The notes: generated by a model from the sequence alone, not told the origin. A stretch of DNA of 64,000 nucleotides from Bradyrhizobium sp. sGM-13 (GCF_018398875.1 NZ_JAGWDK010000026.1:26741-90740), one strand, 5' to 3'. Numbered from the stretch's first letter, positions 46,195 through 55,118 are shown. Numbers and translations are program-made.

Positions 46195-46914
46195 CTAACT
46201 CGCCATCTCGCACACCCGCCCGCCTTCACCCCGTCCGATGATCTCCGCGATCTTGCCGTCGACGATGTGGATGCGACGGTCGGCCCGGGCGGCGAGTGCT
46301 GGATCGTGGGTTACCACGATCACGGTCTGGCCCTGGTCGGCGATGTCGCGGAGGATCGAAAACACCTGTTCCGTCGATGCTGTGTCGAGGGCGCCTGTCG
46401 GCTCGTCGGCGACGATGATCTCGGGGCGGTTGGCAAGCGCGCGGGCGATCGCGACGCGCTGGCGCTGGCCGCCGGAGAGCTGGTTGGGACGCTTGTTGGC
46501 GTGCTCGCCAAGCCCAAGCGAACCGAGCAGCGCAAGGCCGCGCTCGCGCATCTCGCCTTCGGTCATCCTGCCGGCTGCGCGCATCGGCAGCAGCACATTG
46601 TCGAGCGAGGTGAACTCCGGCAGCAGGAAATGAAACTGGAACACAAAACCGCATTTGGTCAGGCGAACGTCGGCGCGCTCCGTCTCCGACAATTTCGAGG
46701 TCGGCTGGCCGCAGATCATAATCTCGCCTTCGCTGGGAGCATCGAGCAGGCCCAGGAGATAGAGTAGTGACGATTTGCCCGATCCCGAAGGCCCGGTAAT
46801 GGCGACGAATTCGCCCCTGTTCACAGCAAGATCAATGCCGTTGACGAGGGTGTGCGAAACGACGCCTTCGATGCGGCGAACCAGCTCCACCGCTTGCAAA
46901 GCGACTTCGGTCAT
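46195..46914 (-). CDS. ABC transporter ATP-binding protein (MacB/LolD-like)
   Basis: This 239-aa ATPase has Walker A GPSGSGKSS, Q-loop in VFQFHFLLPE, signature LSGGQRQRVAIARAL, Walker B IIVADEPTGALD and the switch His in VTHDP. These are of the LolD/MacB type that powers lipoprotein or substrate extrusion. The start overlaps the permease stop (46911-46914, ATGA), so the two are coupled. The frame is open upstream, but ATG 46914 is supported by position. It is the last gene of Sel1 - adaptor - permease - ATPase. Confidence 0.93.
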   Translation of the reverse strand: MTEVALQAVELVRRIEGVVSHTLVNGIDLAVNRGEFVAITGPSGSGKSSLLYLLGLLDAPSEGEIMICGQPTSKLSETERADVRLTKCGFVFQFHFLLPEFTSLDNVLLPMRAAGRMTEGEMRERGLALLGSLGLGEHANKRPNQLSGGQRQRVAIARALANRPEIIVADEPTGALDTASTEQVFSILRDIADQGQTVIVVTHDPALAARADRRIHIVDGKIAEIIGRGEGGRVCEMAS

Positions 46915-48149
46915 GATGCCCCCCGGATGATGTCGACTGGATGCACGCGCGTTGCCTTGCGTGCAGGGAAATAGGCCGCACCTGCGCAGCAGAGCAGCGA
47001 AATGCCGCCGGCGACCACATAGTGCATCGCAGAGTAATAGATCTGCAGCGGAACGGTCGTGCCGGTCAGCGGATTGAAGATCGTGATCTTCGACCAGCCG
47101 TAGCAGAGCAGGTAACCGAGGATCCACCCGAACAGGATGCCGACCACGCCGATAATGATGGATTCGATGATGAAAATCCGCCGCACCGCATACTCGCGCA
47201 TGCCCAGCGATTTCATGATCGCGATGTCCTGACGCTTCTCGTGCGTGATCGTCGAGATGATGTTGTAGGTGGCAAAGGACGATGTCAGCAGCATCGCGCC
47301 CATCACGGTGAGCACGATGAAATCGCGCACGGTAAAGGTCGACAGCAGGTCGGCATTGGCTTCCTGCCAGGACACCGACCTGTAACCGGTCTGCGCTTCG
47401 ACTTGCGCGGCAACCTTTTGCGCCGACATCGGATCGTTCAGCCGCAGCCGCAACTGGTTGACGACCCCGCTTTGCCCCATCATGAGCTGCGCCGTCCCGG
47501 CCAGCGAATAGATCTGGCTCTCATCGACGCGCTTCAAGCCGGAGCGAAACAGCCCGGCCACCGTCGAATTCAGTCGGGTGCCCTGGCCGCCGACCAGGAG
47601 GACGGTGTTGCCGGTTTTCACGCCGAGTTTTTCGGCGAGCGCCTCGCCGACGATGATGCCGTTCGGCGCGCGTGAAAGATCGTCGAGCTTTCCCTCGCGC
47701 ATTTGCGAGCCGAGTTTCGAGACCTGCACCTCACGGCGAGGGTCGATGCCGGTCAAGGTGATTCCGATGCGGGCACCGCCATGATCGATGATCGCACTGG
47801 TCCCGACCGAGGGCGCCACGTCGCCGGGTATCCAGGAGCGCAGCGAGCTCATCACCGATTCCGGATATTTGATGCCGGGACGCTTGCCGACATTGGCGAT
47901 GTCGGCCATTTGGACCGCCGCATATTCCTGCTCGGCGGGTTGCGTCGGCACGGAGCGCCGTTCATCATCGACCGTGATGTGCGGCATGGTGTCGACGAGC
48001 TGCCGCAGGAAATCGATCTGCGAGCCCTGCATCAGGCCGGCCATCATGATGGTGAAGCCGACGCCCATGGCGACGCCGGCCATACCCACCAGAGTCTGGC
48101 GTACCCGGGCGCTGACATGGGTCCATGCGATGTTGAACAGAAGTTTCAC
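46911..48149 (-). CDS. ABC transporter permease (MacB/FtsX-type)
   Basis: This 412-aa inner-membrane protein has an N-terminal span (VRQTLVGMAGVAMGVGFTIMM), a large periplasmic domain (about 45-270) and three C-terminal spans from VLTVMGAMLLTSSFATYNI, through FIIESIIIGVVGILFGWILG, to VAGGISLLCCAGAAYFPARKA. This is the MacB/FtsX topology of mechanotransmission exporters. ISTITHEKRQDIAIMKSLG is the conserved coupling segment. It works with the adaptor upstream and ATPase downstream. The transported substrate is unknown. Confidence 0.92.
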   Translation of the reverse strand: MKLLFNIAWTHVSARVRQTLVGMAGVAMGVGFTIMMAGLMQGSQIDFLRQLVDTMPHITVDDERRSVPTQPAEQEYAAVQMADIANVGKRPGIKYPESVMSSLRSWIPGDVAPSVGTSAIIDHGGARIGITLTGIDPRREVQVSKLGSQMREGKLDDLSRAPNGIIVGEALAEKLGVKTGNTVLLVGGQGTRLNSTVAGLFRSGLKRVDESQIYSLAGTAQLMMGQSGVVNQLRLRLNDPMSAQKVAAQVEAQTGYRSVSWQEANADLLSTFTVRDFIVLTVMGAMLLTSSFATYNIISTITHEKRQDIAIMKSLGMREYAVRRIFIIESIIIGVVGILFGWILGYLLCYGWSKITIFNPLTGTTVPLQIYYSAMHYVVAGGISLLCCAGAAYFPARKATRVHPVDIIRGAS

Positions 48150-48154
48150 GGCGC

Positions 48155-49360
48155 TTACCGGCTGTTGCTGATGAGGTTGCGACGGGCGTCGTTGACGACG
48201 GAATCAATGTGGGCGGTCATGGCTGCCGAGATCACTGCATCATCAGGATCCGAAGGAGCCGTGGTGGCCGAAGCTACGGCGACAGATTCGGGTGTCCCGG
48301 CTGGCTGATCGGTCGGTTCACTCGTGGGCGCCGGCTCCACAGCTTTGGCCGAGTTGCTGTCGATACGAATCCTGGCGCCATCGGCGAGATCGTTGCGGGC
48401 GGGCGAAAGCACAGGCGTGCCCTTGGATATGTCGCCGAGGATCTCGACGTTGCGGTTGCCGCGGATGCCGACCGTCACCGGCACACGTTTGATCCGGCCG
48501 TCATCGACCATCTGAACCGAACCGGCCGCGACGGCCTCTGCCGGTACGACAATGGCCGCCTGCTTCTCGCGGAAGATGATATTGACCTCGGCCGACATGC
48601 CAATTCGCAGCGGCGTATCCTGTGGCAGCCGCAAATAGACGCGGAAGGTTTTGCGGGTCGGGTCGCCCTTCGGCGTGATCTGGGAGACCGTGGCGCGCAG
48701 GGCCCTTCCGGGGAAAGCCTCGCTTCGCAGAAAAGCCTTCTGGCCGGCCGCGATGCGGTTGATTTCCTCCTCATTGATTTCGGCTACGACCTGCATCGGC
48801 GCAGGCGGTCCAACCCAGAACAAGACGTCGGTGGGGCCGGCGATCTCGCCGACCTCGCCGTCGCGCCGCAGCACCATGCCGTCGAGCGGAGCTCTCAGCA
48901 GCAGCGAATCGAGACGTACCTTCTGCGCGGCGATCCGCGATTTTGTTTCCTCGAGCTTGGTCCAGCGCTGCTCGTATTCGGTGCGCGCGGCGTCGCTCTT
49001 GTCGCGATCCTTCTCGGCGCGCGCCAGATCGCGTTCGAGCTGGCCGCGATTGATCTCCATCTGATCCAGCGCGCTGCGCTCCTCGGCGTCGTCCTGGCGG
49101 CCGAGGACCTGACCGGCCTTCACCACCTGTCCCTCGCATCTGCAAAGCTCGACCAGCCGGCGGCGCTGCAACGGCACCACTTTGGCCCAGCGCTCGGGCT
49201 CGACGGTGCCGGTTCCGTAAACCGCTTCGGAAACCGGGGCGAGGCTCGCAATGCTGGTGGTCACCAACGGTGCACGAAGCAAGTGGGGATAGGCGTAATA
49301 GCCAGCCCCTGCCGTGGCGACGGCCAGAATTCCGGTTGCGATCAGATGCTGCAGTTTCAT
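48155..49360 (-). CDS. HlyD/MacA-type periplasmic adaptor
   Basis: This is a 401-aa membrane-fusion protein. The N-terminal anchor is LIATGILAVATAGAGYYAY, followed by VYGTGTVEPERWAKVVPLQ (barrel-sandwich start), a helical hairpin (about 95-170; GQLERDLARAEKDRDK and KLEETKSRIAAQKVRLDSLL), GEVGEIAGPTDVLFWVG and the beta-barrel with KTFRVYLRLPQDTPLRIGMS. A C-terminal 90-residue Pro/Ser/Ala-rich tail is unusual. It is five bases upstream of the permease gene. It likely links the inner membrane permease to an outer-membrane channel encoded elsewhere. Confidence 0.92.
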   Translation of the reverse strand: MKLQHLIATGILAVATAGAGYYAYPHLLRAPLVTTSIASLAPVSEAVYGTGTVEPERWAKVVPLQRRRLVELCRCEGQVVKAGQVLGRQDDAEERSALDQMEINRGQLERDLARAEKDRDKSDAARTEYEQRWTKLEETKSRIAAQKVRLDSLLLRAPLDGMVLRRDGEVGEIAGPTDVLFWVGPPAPMQVVAEINEEEINRIAAGQKAFLRSEAFPGRALRATVSQITPKGDPTRKTFRVYLRLPQDTPLRIGMSAEVNIIFREKQAAIVVPAEAVAAGSVQMVDDGRIKRVPVTVGIRGNRNVEILGDISKGTPVLSPARNDLADGARIRIDSNSAKAVEPAPTSEPTDQPAGTPESVAVASATTAPSDPDDAVISAAMTAHIDSVVNDARRNLISNSR

Positions 49361-49377
49361 GGCGCGCGTCCCCTGAC

Positions 49378-50139
49378 TTAGAAGCCAAACCGCTTGCGCA
49401 GGCCCGATGGAACCTGGTCGAGCAGATCACGAACATCTTCTTTCCTTGCATGCTTCATTGGAGCTGCCGATGAGGCCTTGGGAGATGTCGGCAATACCGT
49501 GATGTTGGACGGCGCCGGCTGCGAGACAGCAGGCGGCGGCGTGGCGGCGGGCGCTGACTGCACGACGGCGGGTGGAGGTGGAGGCGCGGCCGGCGCGGGT
49601 TGGTCCGAGTTGTCTAGCGCTCTTTCGATTTTCGAAGCCTTGTCAGAAGCCTTGACGGAGTCCCTGGGCGCGCCGGCAATCCGAACGGCGCGCCATTCTC
49701 TTGCGGCCACCACGGCACGGCCGATCTCGTCGCTCGTCATCTTCTTCATGAGAAGGGACATCAGTTGCCGCGCACCGTTGCGGTCCTCGTCGAGCTTGCT
49801 CGCGGAAGCGACGATGTGAGCCCAGGAATAGGCCTTCACATTATCCTTCGCTACGCCGCGCCCGCTCGCGTAGAGGCCGGCAACGATCAGCATGGCGTGC
49901 GCATGCCCCTGATCGGCCGCGCGCAAGGTCCAGCGAAATGCCTCCTGGTCGCTGCGCGGACGACCGACGCCTGACGAATAGAGCGCCCCGAGATAGAACT
50001 GGGCCTCATCATCGCCCGCTTGCGCTGCCTGCTCGTAGCGAGTGGCCATGTCCCGATCGGACGCGGCGTCGGCGAGAGCTGCGTGGGGGTCCGTCAGCAC
50101 AGCGAGGCAGCAAGCCATAACGACGACGGCTCGCTTCAT
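49378..50139 (-). CDS. Sel1-repeat exported protein
   Basis: This 253-aa protein begins at ATG 50139 (MKRAVVVMACCLAVL...) with a signal peptide. Sel1-type helical repeats (about 30-115) read YEQAAQAGDDEAQFYLGALY, SSGVGRPRSDQEAFRW and AADQGHAHAMLIVAGLYAS. A helical middle contains RQLMSLLMKKMTSDEIGRAV, followed by a proline-rich linker (PAPAAPPPPPAVV) and a short basic C-terminus. Sel1 repeats bind protein partners. It lies 17 bp upstream of the adaptor gene, so it may serve the export system as a periplasmic partner. Confidence 0.85.
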   Translation of the reverse strand: MKRAVVVMACCLAVLTDPHAALADAASDRDMATRYEQAAQAGDDEAQFYLGALYSSGVGRPRSDQEAFRWTLRAADQGHAHAMLIVAGLYASGRGVAKDNVKAYSWAHIVASASKLDEDRNGARQLMSLLMKKMTSDEIGRAVVAAREWRAVRIAGAPRDSVKASDKASKIERALDNSDQPAPAAPPPPPAVVQSAPAATPPPAVSQPAPSNITVLPTSPKASSAAPMKHARKEDVRDLLDQVPSGLRKRFGF

Positions 50140-50474
50140 GGGCCTCGAAATCGCGTCACGAACGCCCGGCTGCCATGAGCGGATTGAGACTGGATCGATC
50201 GATGGGAAATTCAGAATGCGCCACATTGCGTACACGCCTTCAGCTTGTGTCTTTCGCCCCAGAAGCGTTCTAAGCCGCGCTTGGCCACAGCACCTCTCGC
50301 GAACAAAAGCCTAGCTCATTCGCGCGCTGACAAATGTGCGACCCATCACATATCCAGCTCGCCGTGGCTGGAACCTAAGGCGTGGCGCCTAACGTGAATG
50401 CGTTGGTGCAATTGCGACCAAGATGGTCGACTTCAGGACGCAGTATTGGCAGGATTGCTCCTGGAGCTGCCAGC
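50140..50474. other. Divergent intergenic region between the Sel1 protein and GH3 genes
   Basis: This 335-bp spacer should carry promoters for both directions. I see no ORF of merit and no clear boxes. An in-frame extension of the GH3 gene (from 50382) reads as Arg/Ser-rich, unlike protein, so I place that gene's start at 50475. Confidence 0.4.
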
Positions 50475-51479
50475 ATGTCTATCGGCGAACTCTTCATTCT
50501 CGGCTTCTTCGGCAAGATCGTTCCGGATTGGCTGAAGGAATTTGCGGCCCGCTACGGTCTCGGCGGGGTGATCCTGTTTGATTATTCCTGTCGGACGCGA
50601 GAATACGACAACAACATTGAATCGCCTGAACAGGTGCAACGCCTCTGCGCGGAGATATCAGCGCTGCCGTCGGGACCGATGGTGTTCATCGACCAGGAAG
50701 GTGGATTGGTGCGGCGGCTGAAGGAAAGCCGCGGGTTTGCGCCGCTTCCCAGCGCGAGGGAATTCAATCTCCTGGCACCGGATCAAAAGCACGCGATCCT
50801 CACCACGAGCTTTGCCGAGATGCGGCGGCTCGGCATCCACTATGATGTCGCGCCGGTCATCGATGTCGACTACAATCCCGACAACCCCAATATCGGTAGG
50901 ATCAAGCGTTCCTATTCCGCCGACATCGCTGAGGTGGAAGCCAATGCGTTGCTGGCAAGCGAGGTGGCGCGGGCGCAGCGCATCGGCTTGTGCCTGAAGC
51001 ATTTCCCTGGCATCGGCGGCGCGGTGGTGGATTCGCATCAGGAATTCATGGATATCTCCAAAACCCTTCGCGGTGAGCAGGAAGAGCTATTCTATTCGCT
51101 TGCGCCAACAATGTTCGGCGATGCGGTGCTGGTCAGCCACGCCATCGTCAGACAATGGGACGACCATTGCCCGATGACGCTGTCGGCGCTGGGGCTTGGC
51201 CGCTTGCGCAAGCGCCTTCCGGATACGCTCTTGATCACCGACGACATGCAGATGCAGGGATTGCAGAAGGCGTTAGGCACGCGGGAAGCCAGCCTGCAAT
51301 CGCTCAAAGCCGGCATGGACATGCTCTGCATCGGCAACAATTTGTTCGATCAGGAACAGGAGATGGCCGGGATTGCCGAATACATCGCAGACAGCCTGCG
51401 CGAGGGAACCTTGTCCGGTTCGGCGATCGAGAGATCGATCGCGCGTGTCGGCAAGCGAAAGGCGCTCCTGACGGCCTGA
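50475..51479 (+). CDS. Glycoside hydrolase family 3 protein (NagZ-like)
   Basis: The protein has 334 aa from ATG 50475 (MSIGELFILGFFG). GH3 marks include GGVILFDYSCRT at the N-terminus, FIDQEGGLVRRLK, the catalytic-loop KHFPGIGGAVVDSH and the nucleophile Asp in LLITDDMQMQGL. In NagZ the loop is KHFPGHGxxxxDSH, and here the second His is Ile, but the downstream DSH His is kept. NagZ releases N-acetylglucosamine from peptidoglycan or glycans; the substrate is uncertain here. No signal peptide, so it is probably cytoplasmic. It is monocistronic, divergent from the Sel1 gene. Confidence 0.85.
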   Translation: MSIGELFILGFFGKIVPDWLKEFAARYGLGGVILFDYSCRTREYDNNIESPEQVQRLCAEISALPSGPMVFIDQEGGLVRRLKESRGFAPLPSAREFNLLAPDQKHAILTTSFAEMRRLGIHYDVAPVIDVDYNPDNPNIGRIKRSYSADIAEVEANALLASEVARAQRIGLCLKHFPGIGGAVVDSHQEFMDISKTLRGEQEELFYSLAPTMFGDAVLVSHAIVRQWDDHCPMTLSALGLGRLRKRLPDTLLITDDMQMQGLQKALGTREASLQSLKAGMDMLCIGNNLFDQEQEMAGIAEYIADSLREGTLSGSAIERSIARVGKRKALLTA

Positions 51480-51575
51480 CGCATGCCCCCAAAATCCGAA
51501 GCATACCAGGCGGACAATGTGTTGCGTTGCCAGGCCGTTGAGACTACAAGCGCTTTTTCAGCGGAAAGACCGACG

Positions 51576-51782
51576 ATGGCCCATAATTTCGCGATCAACG
51601 ACGACGTCCATCACCAGCAGCAGGGGCCTCAGGGGCGCGCCGTGGCGAAGGAACGAAGCGTCTACACCATCGTTTCCTGCCTGCCGATCGAAGCCGACGG
51701 CCGCCCGCGCTATCGCATCAGGAGCAAATCCGAGAATGTCGAGCGCGTCGTGACCGAGGAGCAGATCTCCAGGCTCGGCTGA
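51576..51782 (+). CDS. Hypothetical 68-aa protein
   Basis: The ATG at 51576 has GGAAAGACCGACG upstream. The small soluble protein reads AINDDVHHQQQGPQGRA, KERSVYTIVSCLPIEADGRP and ERVVTEEQISRLG, with a beta-rich centre. I recall very similar small proteins of unknown role in Bradyrhizobium, often annotated as hypothetical. It follows the GH3 gene on the same strand by 96 bp. Confidence 0.7.
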   Translation: MAHNFAINDDVHHQQQGPQGRAVAKERSVYTIVSCLPIEADGRPRYRIRSKSENVERVVTEEQISRLG

Positions 51783-52217
51783 CCTCAAGCCTACCGCGCC
51801 TTCTCGTGCGCTGCGGTGCCGATCGCCTTGTGATCGTAGGTCGGATAGAACCCGGTGCGTAGTCTTGGCCTCACTTTCCGGCCGAACGATCTCTCAGCCG
51901 AACGTATCCGTTAGTGCGATGCCGCGAGCATGCCGTCGCGCGGAATGGGCGTCGAGGCGGAGAGATGCCCGGGCGCCGACGGGAAACACATCGAGACGGT
52001 TGAGAGCTATTAACAAAGCAAATGCCGTCACCGTTAAAGTACGGGCTGGCGCGCTACGGGATTCATGCTCGGACCATGGGTTTCGGCCGAAATCATCTGA
52101 TTTCGGATAGTTTCAGCCCGATTCAGTCCGGCGGCGAGACGCGCCGGCGGATTTCTCCGTATTCTTACCGGTTAAGAAATTAACCATGAAAGAGGGTGGG
52201 GTCGATAAATTAGTTAT
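51783..52217. other. Intergenic region upstream of the LuxR-type gene
   Basis: No substantial gene is seen. A minus-strand frame of 27 residues (51791-51874, GTG start) reads RTGFYPTYDHKAIGTAAH and may be a decayed coding end. Sequence just before the next gene is AT-rich (TTAAGAAATTAACC). Confidence 0.4.
52087..52106. promoter_or_regulatory. Perfect inverted repeat upstream of LuxR-type gene
   Basis: CCGAAATC and GATTTCGG form a perfect 8-bp inverted repeat around ATCT, 111 bp before the LuxR-type gene. It could be an operator or a hairpin; there is no T-run after it, so a terminator is unlikely. Confidence 0.5.
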
Positions 52218-52832
52218 ATGTCGGGACAAGATCATAGCGCCGCTGATTCGCACTTCACGAAGTGGATGGAAAACCTCACACCTCTCGAAGAGAATCCTGA
52301 GATCGTCCAGCTATCCGCCGCGCGCTCGCGTGCCGCGGAAGAGGCGGCAGCGGCGATCGCCCGGCAGTTGAACGGACCGCTGACGGCGCTGCTGCTCTAC
52401 ATGAATGAGATCAAGCAGCACAGCCACCAGCTTTCGCAAGGATCCGGCAACCGGCTCTACCTGCAGCAGGTGGTGGAGAACGCGCTTCAGCAAACCGAAC
52501 GCGTCTGCGCGCTGGTGAAGCAGATGTCGGACAATCATCCGACGTCCGACGGCGTTCGCAAGCAGGCGGGCGAGGGCCAGGCCGGCCGCTCCGCGGATGG
52601 CGCCCGCAGGCCGGGCCTGATGTTGGCCCCGGGGTCAGGCCAGAAGCCTCTGACCAGGCGCGAGCGCGAGGTGCTGAGCCTGATCAGCGAAGGTTGCTCC
52701 AACAAGCAAGGCGCTTTGCGGATGAATATCAGCCCAAGGACATTCGAGAGCCATCGCGCCGAGGCCATGCGCAAGCTTGGCGCCCGCAACACCGCGGATC
52801 TGGTTCGCAAGGCGCTGCTGCAGCCCGCCTGA
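52218..52832 (+). CDS. LuxR-type regulator with degenerate histidine-kinase dimerisation domain
   Basis: This 204-aa protein joins an N-terminal helical region (about 35-100) and a C-terminal LuxR/FixJ HTH (about 140-200). The HTH contains LTRREREVLSLISEGCSNKQ and ISPRTFESHRAEAMRKLGAR. The N-terminal stretch IARQLNGPLTALLLYMNEIKQ looks like the FixL-type DHp helix (HELNQPLAA...), but the phosphoacceptor His position is R49. So it probably cannot be phosphorylated, but may dimerise or bind a partner kinase. No receiver domain is present. The two-domain mix is unusual. A perfect inverted repeat lies upstream. Confidence 0.8.
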   Translation: MSGQDHSAADSHFTKWMENLTPLEENPEIVQLSAARSRAAEEAAAAIARQLNGPLTALLLYMNEIKQHSHQLSQGSGNRLYLQQVVENALQQTERVCALVKQMSDNHPTSDGVRKQAGEGQAGRSADGARRPGLMLAPGSGQKPLTRREREVLSLISEGCSNKQGALRMNISPRTFESHRAEAMRKLGARNTADLVRKALLQPA

Positions 52833-52997
52833 TTCTTCCCGAGGCGATGCCTGCGATGCGCGGCTGATCGGCGCGGCTTTGCGCCGCCGGAATCGGGAGG
52901 CTTGCGCGCCCGGCTCAGACCCGTCGCCGCGTTCAGGCGGAAAGGAAAGGCTTGGATGCCCAGAAGGCCGAGCTTGCAGGTCGACGACCAGTGGCGC

Positions 52998-53588
52998 CTA
53001 GGTTGTGGCAGCGGGCTCAAGCTCAACATGGCCAAGCAGGCATGAGCGCAGCGTTTCGATCTCCGGACAATCCGCTGTGCCGAGCGGGCCGATCAGAAAG
53101 CCACTCTCTATAGGTTCGCACCTATAGCCAGGATACCGCCGCAGCCTTTCCGCGATCACCACATCGACCTTGCCCTCGAGCAGTTCGTCCAAGCCCGCCG
53201 GCTGGCTGAGGCGAATGGCTACCTGCGGCTCGGCCTGGCGGAACTGCGCCAGGCGCGTCCGCAATCCATCAAGGTCGAAACCCGCATGTACCCCGATATG
53301 CAGCAGACTTGTGACGCCCTCAGGCCTGAGTTCGGCAGTGGCGTCGGCGAGGCAACGAAACGCCTGACGTACCCGCGTCAGATAGGTTTCCCCGGCAGAA
53401 GTCAGGATCACCTGCCGCGTTCGCCGCTCGAATAGTTGCACACCTAACCGCTCCTCCAGCAGGCGGACCTGCTGGCTGACGGCACCGGCAGTGACGTGCA
53501 GCTCGTGGGCGGCCTGCTTGAAGCTGAGATGGCGGGCGGCGGCCTCAAAGGCGCGCAGGGCATTGAGTGGCGGCAGCAGATACGTCAT
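52998..53588 (-). CDS. Short LysR/GcvA-like regulator (C-terminally truncated)
   Basis: This 196-aa protein is shorter than the roughly 300 aa usual for LysR. The HTH is intact (LRAFEAAARHLSFKQAAHEL, VTAGAVSQQVRLLEERLGVQ), as in GcvA. The effector domain starts with LLHIGVHAGFDLDGLRTRLA and VDVVIAERLRRYPGYRCEPI, but ends before the second half of the ligand-binding fold with LGHVELEPAATT. Either it is a decayed regulator or a truncated form that still binds DNA. It is divergent from an MFS gene (143-bp gap), the usual LysR-target layout. Confidence 0.8.
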   Translation of the reverse strand: MTYLLPPLNALRAFEAAARHLSFKQAAHELHVTAGAVSQQVRLLEERLGVQLFERRTRQVILTSAGETYLTRVRQAFRCLADATAELRPEGVTSLLHIGVHAGFDLDGLRTRLAQFRQAEPQVAIRLSQPAGLDELLEGKVDVVIAERLRRYPGYRCEPIESGFLIGPLGTADCPEIETLRSCLLGHVELEPAATT

Positions 53589-53731
53589 GGCCGAGTCCGG
53601 TGCTATGCGACAGGGCCGCAGGGTGCATGAGTTTCGCTCGTTCTACAAAAGAGAAATCCTGCTTTGTCGCGGGTTAAGGCAGGCCGTACCTATGGCCGAC
53701 TTAGACGCAAGCCTCGAGGAAGCCTGCCATC

Positions 53732-54979
53732 GTGCCGCCTGAACTGCCGTCGATCGAGACTTCATATTCCTGGACTCGCCTCGTTGTCTCCATCACCCTC
53801 AGCACACTTGGTTGCGTGGGCATGTGGTCTCTCGTGGTGGCGCTGCCGGCAGTGCAAGCCGATTTCAACGCGCCTCGCGCCGACGCGACGCTGCCCTATA
53901 CACTCACTACCATCGGCTTCATGATCGGCGGCATCATTGTCGGCCGATTGGCAGATCGATTCGGCATCTTGCCGCCCCTCGCCGGGGGCACGATCCTGAT
54001 GAGTCTCGGCTACGTCCTCACTGCGTCCGCTCCGAGCCTGCTCGTCTTCGCGGTTGTCTCCGGCGTCACGATCGGCCTCGGCGGCGCGGCGAGCTTCGCG
54101 CCCTTGGTGGCCGACGCCTCGCTTTGGTTCGATCGGCACCGCGGCCTTGCCATTTCCCTGGCTACCGTCGGCAGCTCCCTTGCCGGCGTGGTCTGGCCAC
54201 CAATCATTCAACACTTCATCGCTGCGGTCGGCTGGCGGCAGACCCATATCGGCATCGGCCTATTCTGCCTGGCGACGATGCTGCCGCTCTCGCTGGTTCT
54301 GCTGCGGCGGCGGCCGGTATTCCACAAGGCTACGCCCGAAGCGGCGAGCACCGGCAGTACCCACCAAGCCATAGGCCTGGCTCCGAGCGTTACCCAAAGT
54401 TTGCTGGGCTTCGCCGGCCTGTGCTGCTGCGTCGCCATGTCGATGCCGCAGGTCCACTTGGTCGCCTACTGCGGCGATCTGGGATACGGCCCTGCGCGCG
54501 GCGCCGAGATGCTCGCGGTCATGCTCGGCTTTGGTGTGGCGAGCCGTCTGATCTTCGGCTGGGTGTTGAACTTCATCGGCGGGCTGCCGACCTTGCTGGT
54601 GGGCTCGGCGATGCAGGCCATCGCCCTCGCGCTTTATCTGCCGTTCAACGGGCTGGTCTCGCTCTACGTCGTTTCCGCCATTTTCGGCTTGGCGCAGGGT
54701 GGCATCGTTCCGAGTTATGCGGTGATCATTCGCGAGCTGTTCCCGGCGCAGGAGGCCGGTCTTCGCGTCAGCCTCGCCATCTCGGTCACTCTCGCCGGCA
54801 TGGCGCTAGGCGGCTGGCTGGCCGGTGCGATCTACGACTGGACCGGCTCCTATGCAGCGGCGCTGGTCAATGGCATCGCCTGGAACATCATGAACATGGC
54901 GATCGCAGCCTGGCTGCTACACCGGCGCACGCTGCCGAGGCGATTGGCGGCAAGTCGACAACAGATATTGTCGGCTTGA
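53732..54979 (+). CDS. MFS transporter
   Basis: This 415-aa inner-membrane protein has about twelve hydrophobic segments. The MFS loop-2 motif is GGIIVGRLADRFG, a related sequence RLIFGWVLNFIGG occurs in the second half, and the middle loop is at about 205-220 (RRRPVFHKATPE). The GTG at 53732 starts it behind GAGGAAG. The family transports many small molecules; it resembles the oxalate/formate-type or monocarboxylate-like group in motif spacing, but the substrate is open. The divergent short LysR gene is the likely regulator. Confidence 0.9.
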   Translation: MPPELPSIETSYSWTRLVVSITLSTLGCVGMWSLVVALPAVQADFNAPRADATLPYTLTTIGFMIGGIIVGRLADRFGILPPLAGGTILMSLGYVLTASAPSLLVFAVVSGVTIGLGGAASFAPLVADASLWFDRHRGLAISLATVGSSLAGVVWPPIIQHFIAAVGWRQTHIGIGLFCLATMLPLSLVLLRRRPVFHKATPEAASTGSTHQAIGLAPSVTQSLLGFAGLCCCVAMSMPQVHLVAYCGDLGYGPARGAEMLAVMLGFGVASRLIFGWVLNFIGGLPTLLVGSAMQAIALALYLPFNGLVSLYVVSAIFGLAQGGIVPSYAVIIRELFPAQEAGLRVSLAISVTLAGMALGGWLAGAIYDWTGSYAAALVNGIAWNIMNMAIAAWLLHRRTLPRRLAASRQQILSA

Positions 54980-55102
54980 CGCGGAGCCTGCGCGTCAACC
55001 GGCGAGATCATGCAGCATCGATCGGGCTGCGGCTTCCAAAAAAGCGTTCCGCAATTCGCTAGCGTATGTCGTCACAGGCGGCATCTCCTTTTGCACGATT
55101 AG

Positions 55103-55118
55103 TAAGCCATACGGATAA
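55103..55118. promoter_or_regulatory. ArsR operator-like dyad, site 1
   Basis: TAAGCCATACGGATAA is an imperfect dyad. It recurs almost identically at 55153-55168, 50 bp away, and lies in the promoter region of the ArsR-type gene. Confidence 0.6.

Noticed and set aside
53812..55062. 416-codon plus-strand frame overlapping the MFS gene
   Set aside because: It is a frame shifted against a clear MFS transporter and is Arg/Pro rich, typical of a shadow frame.
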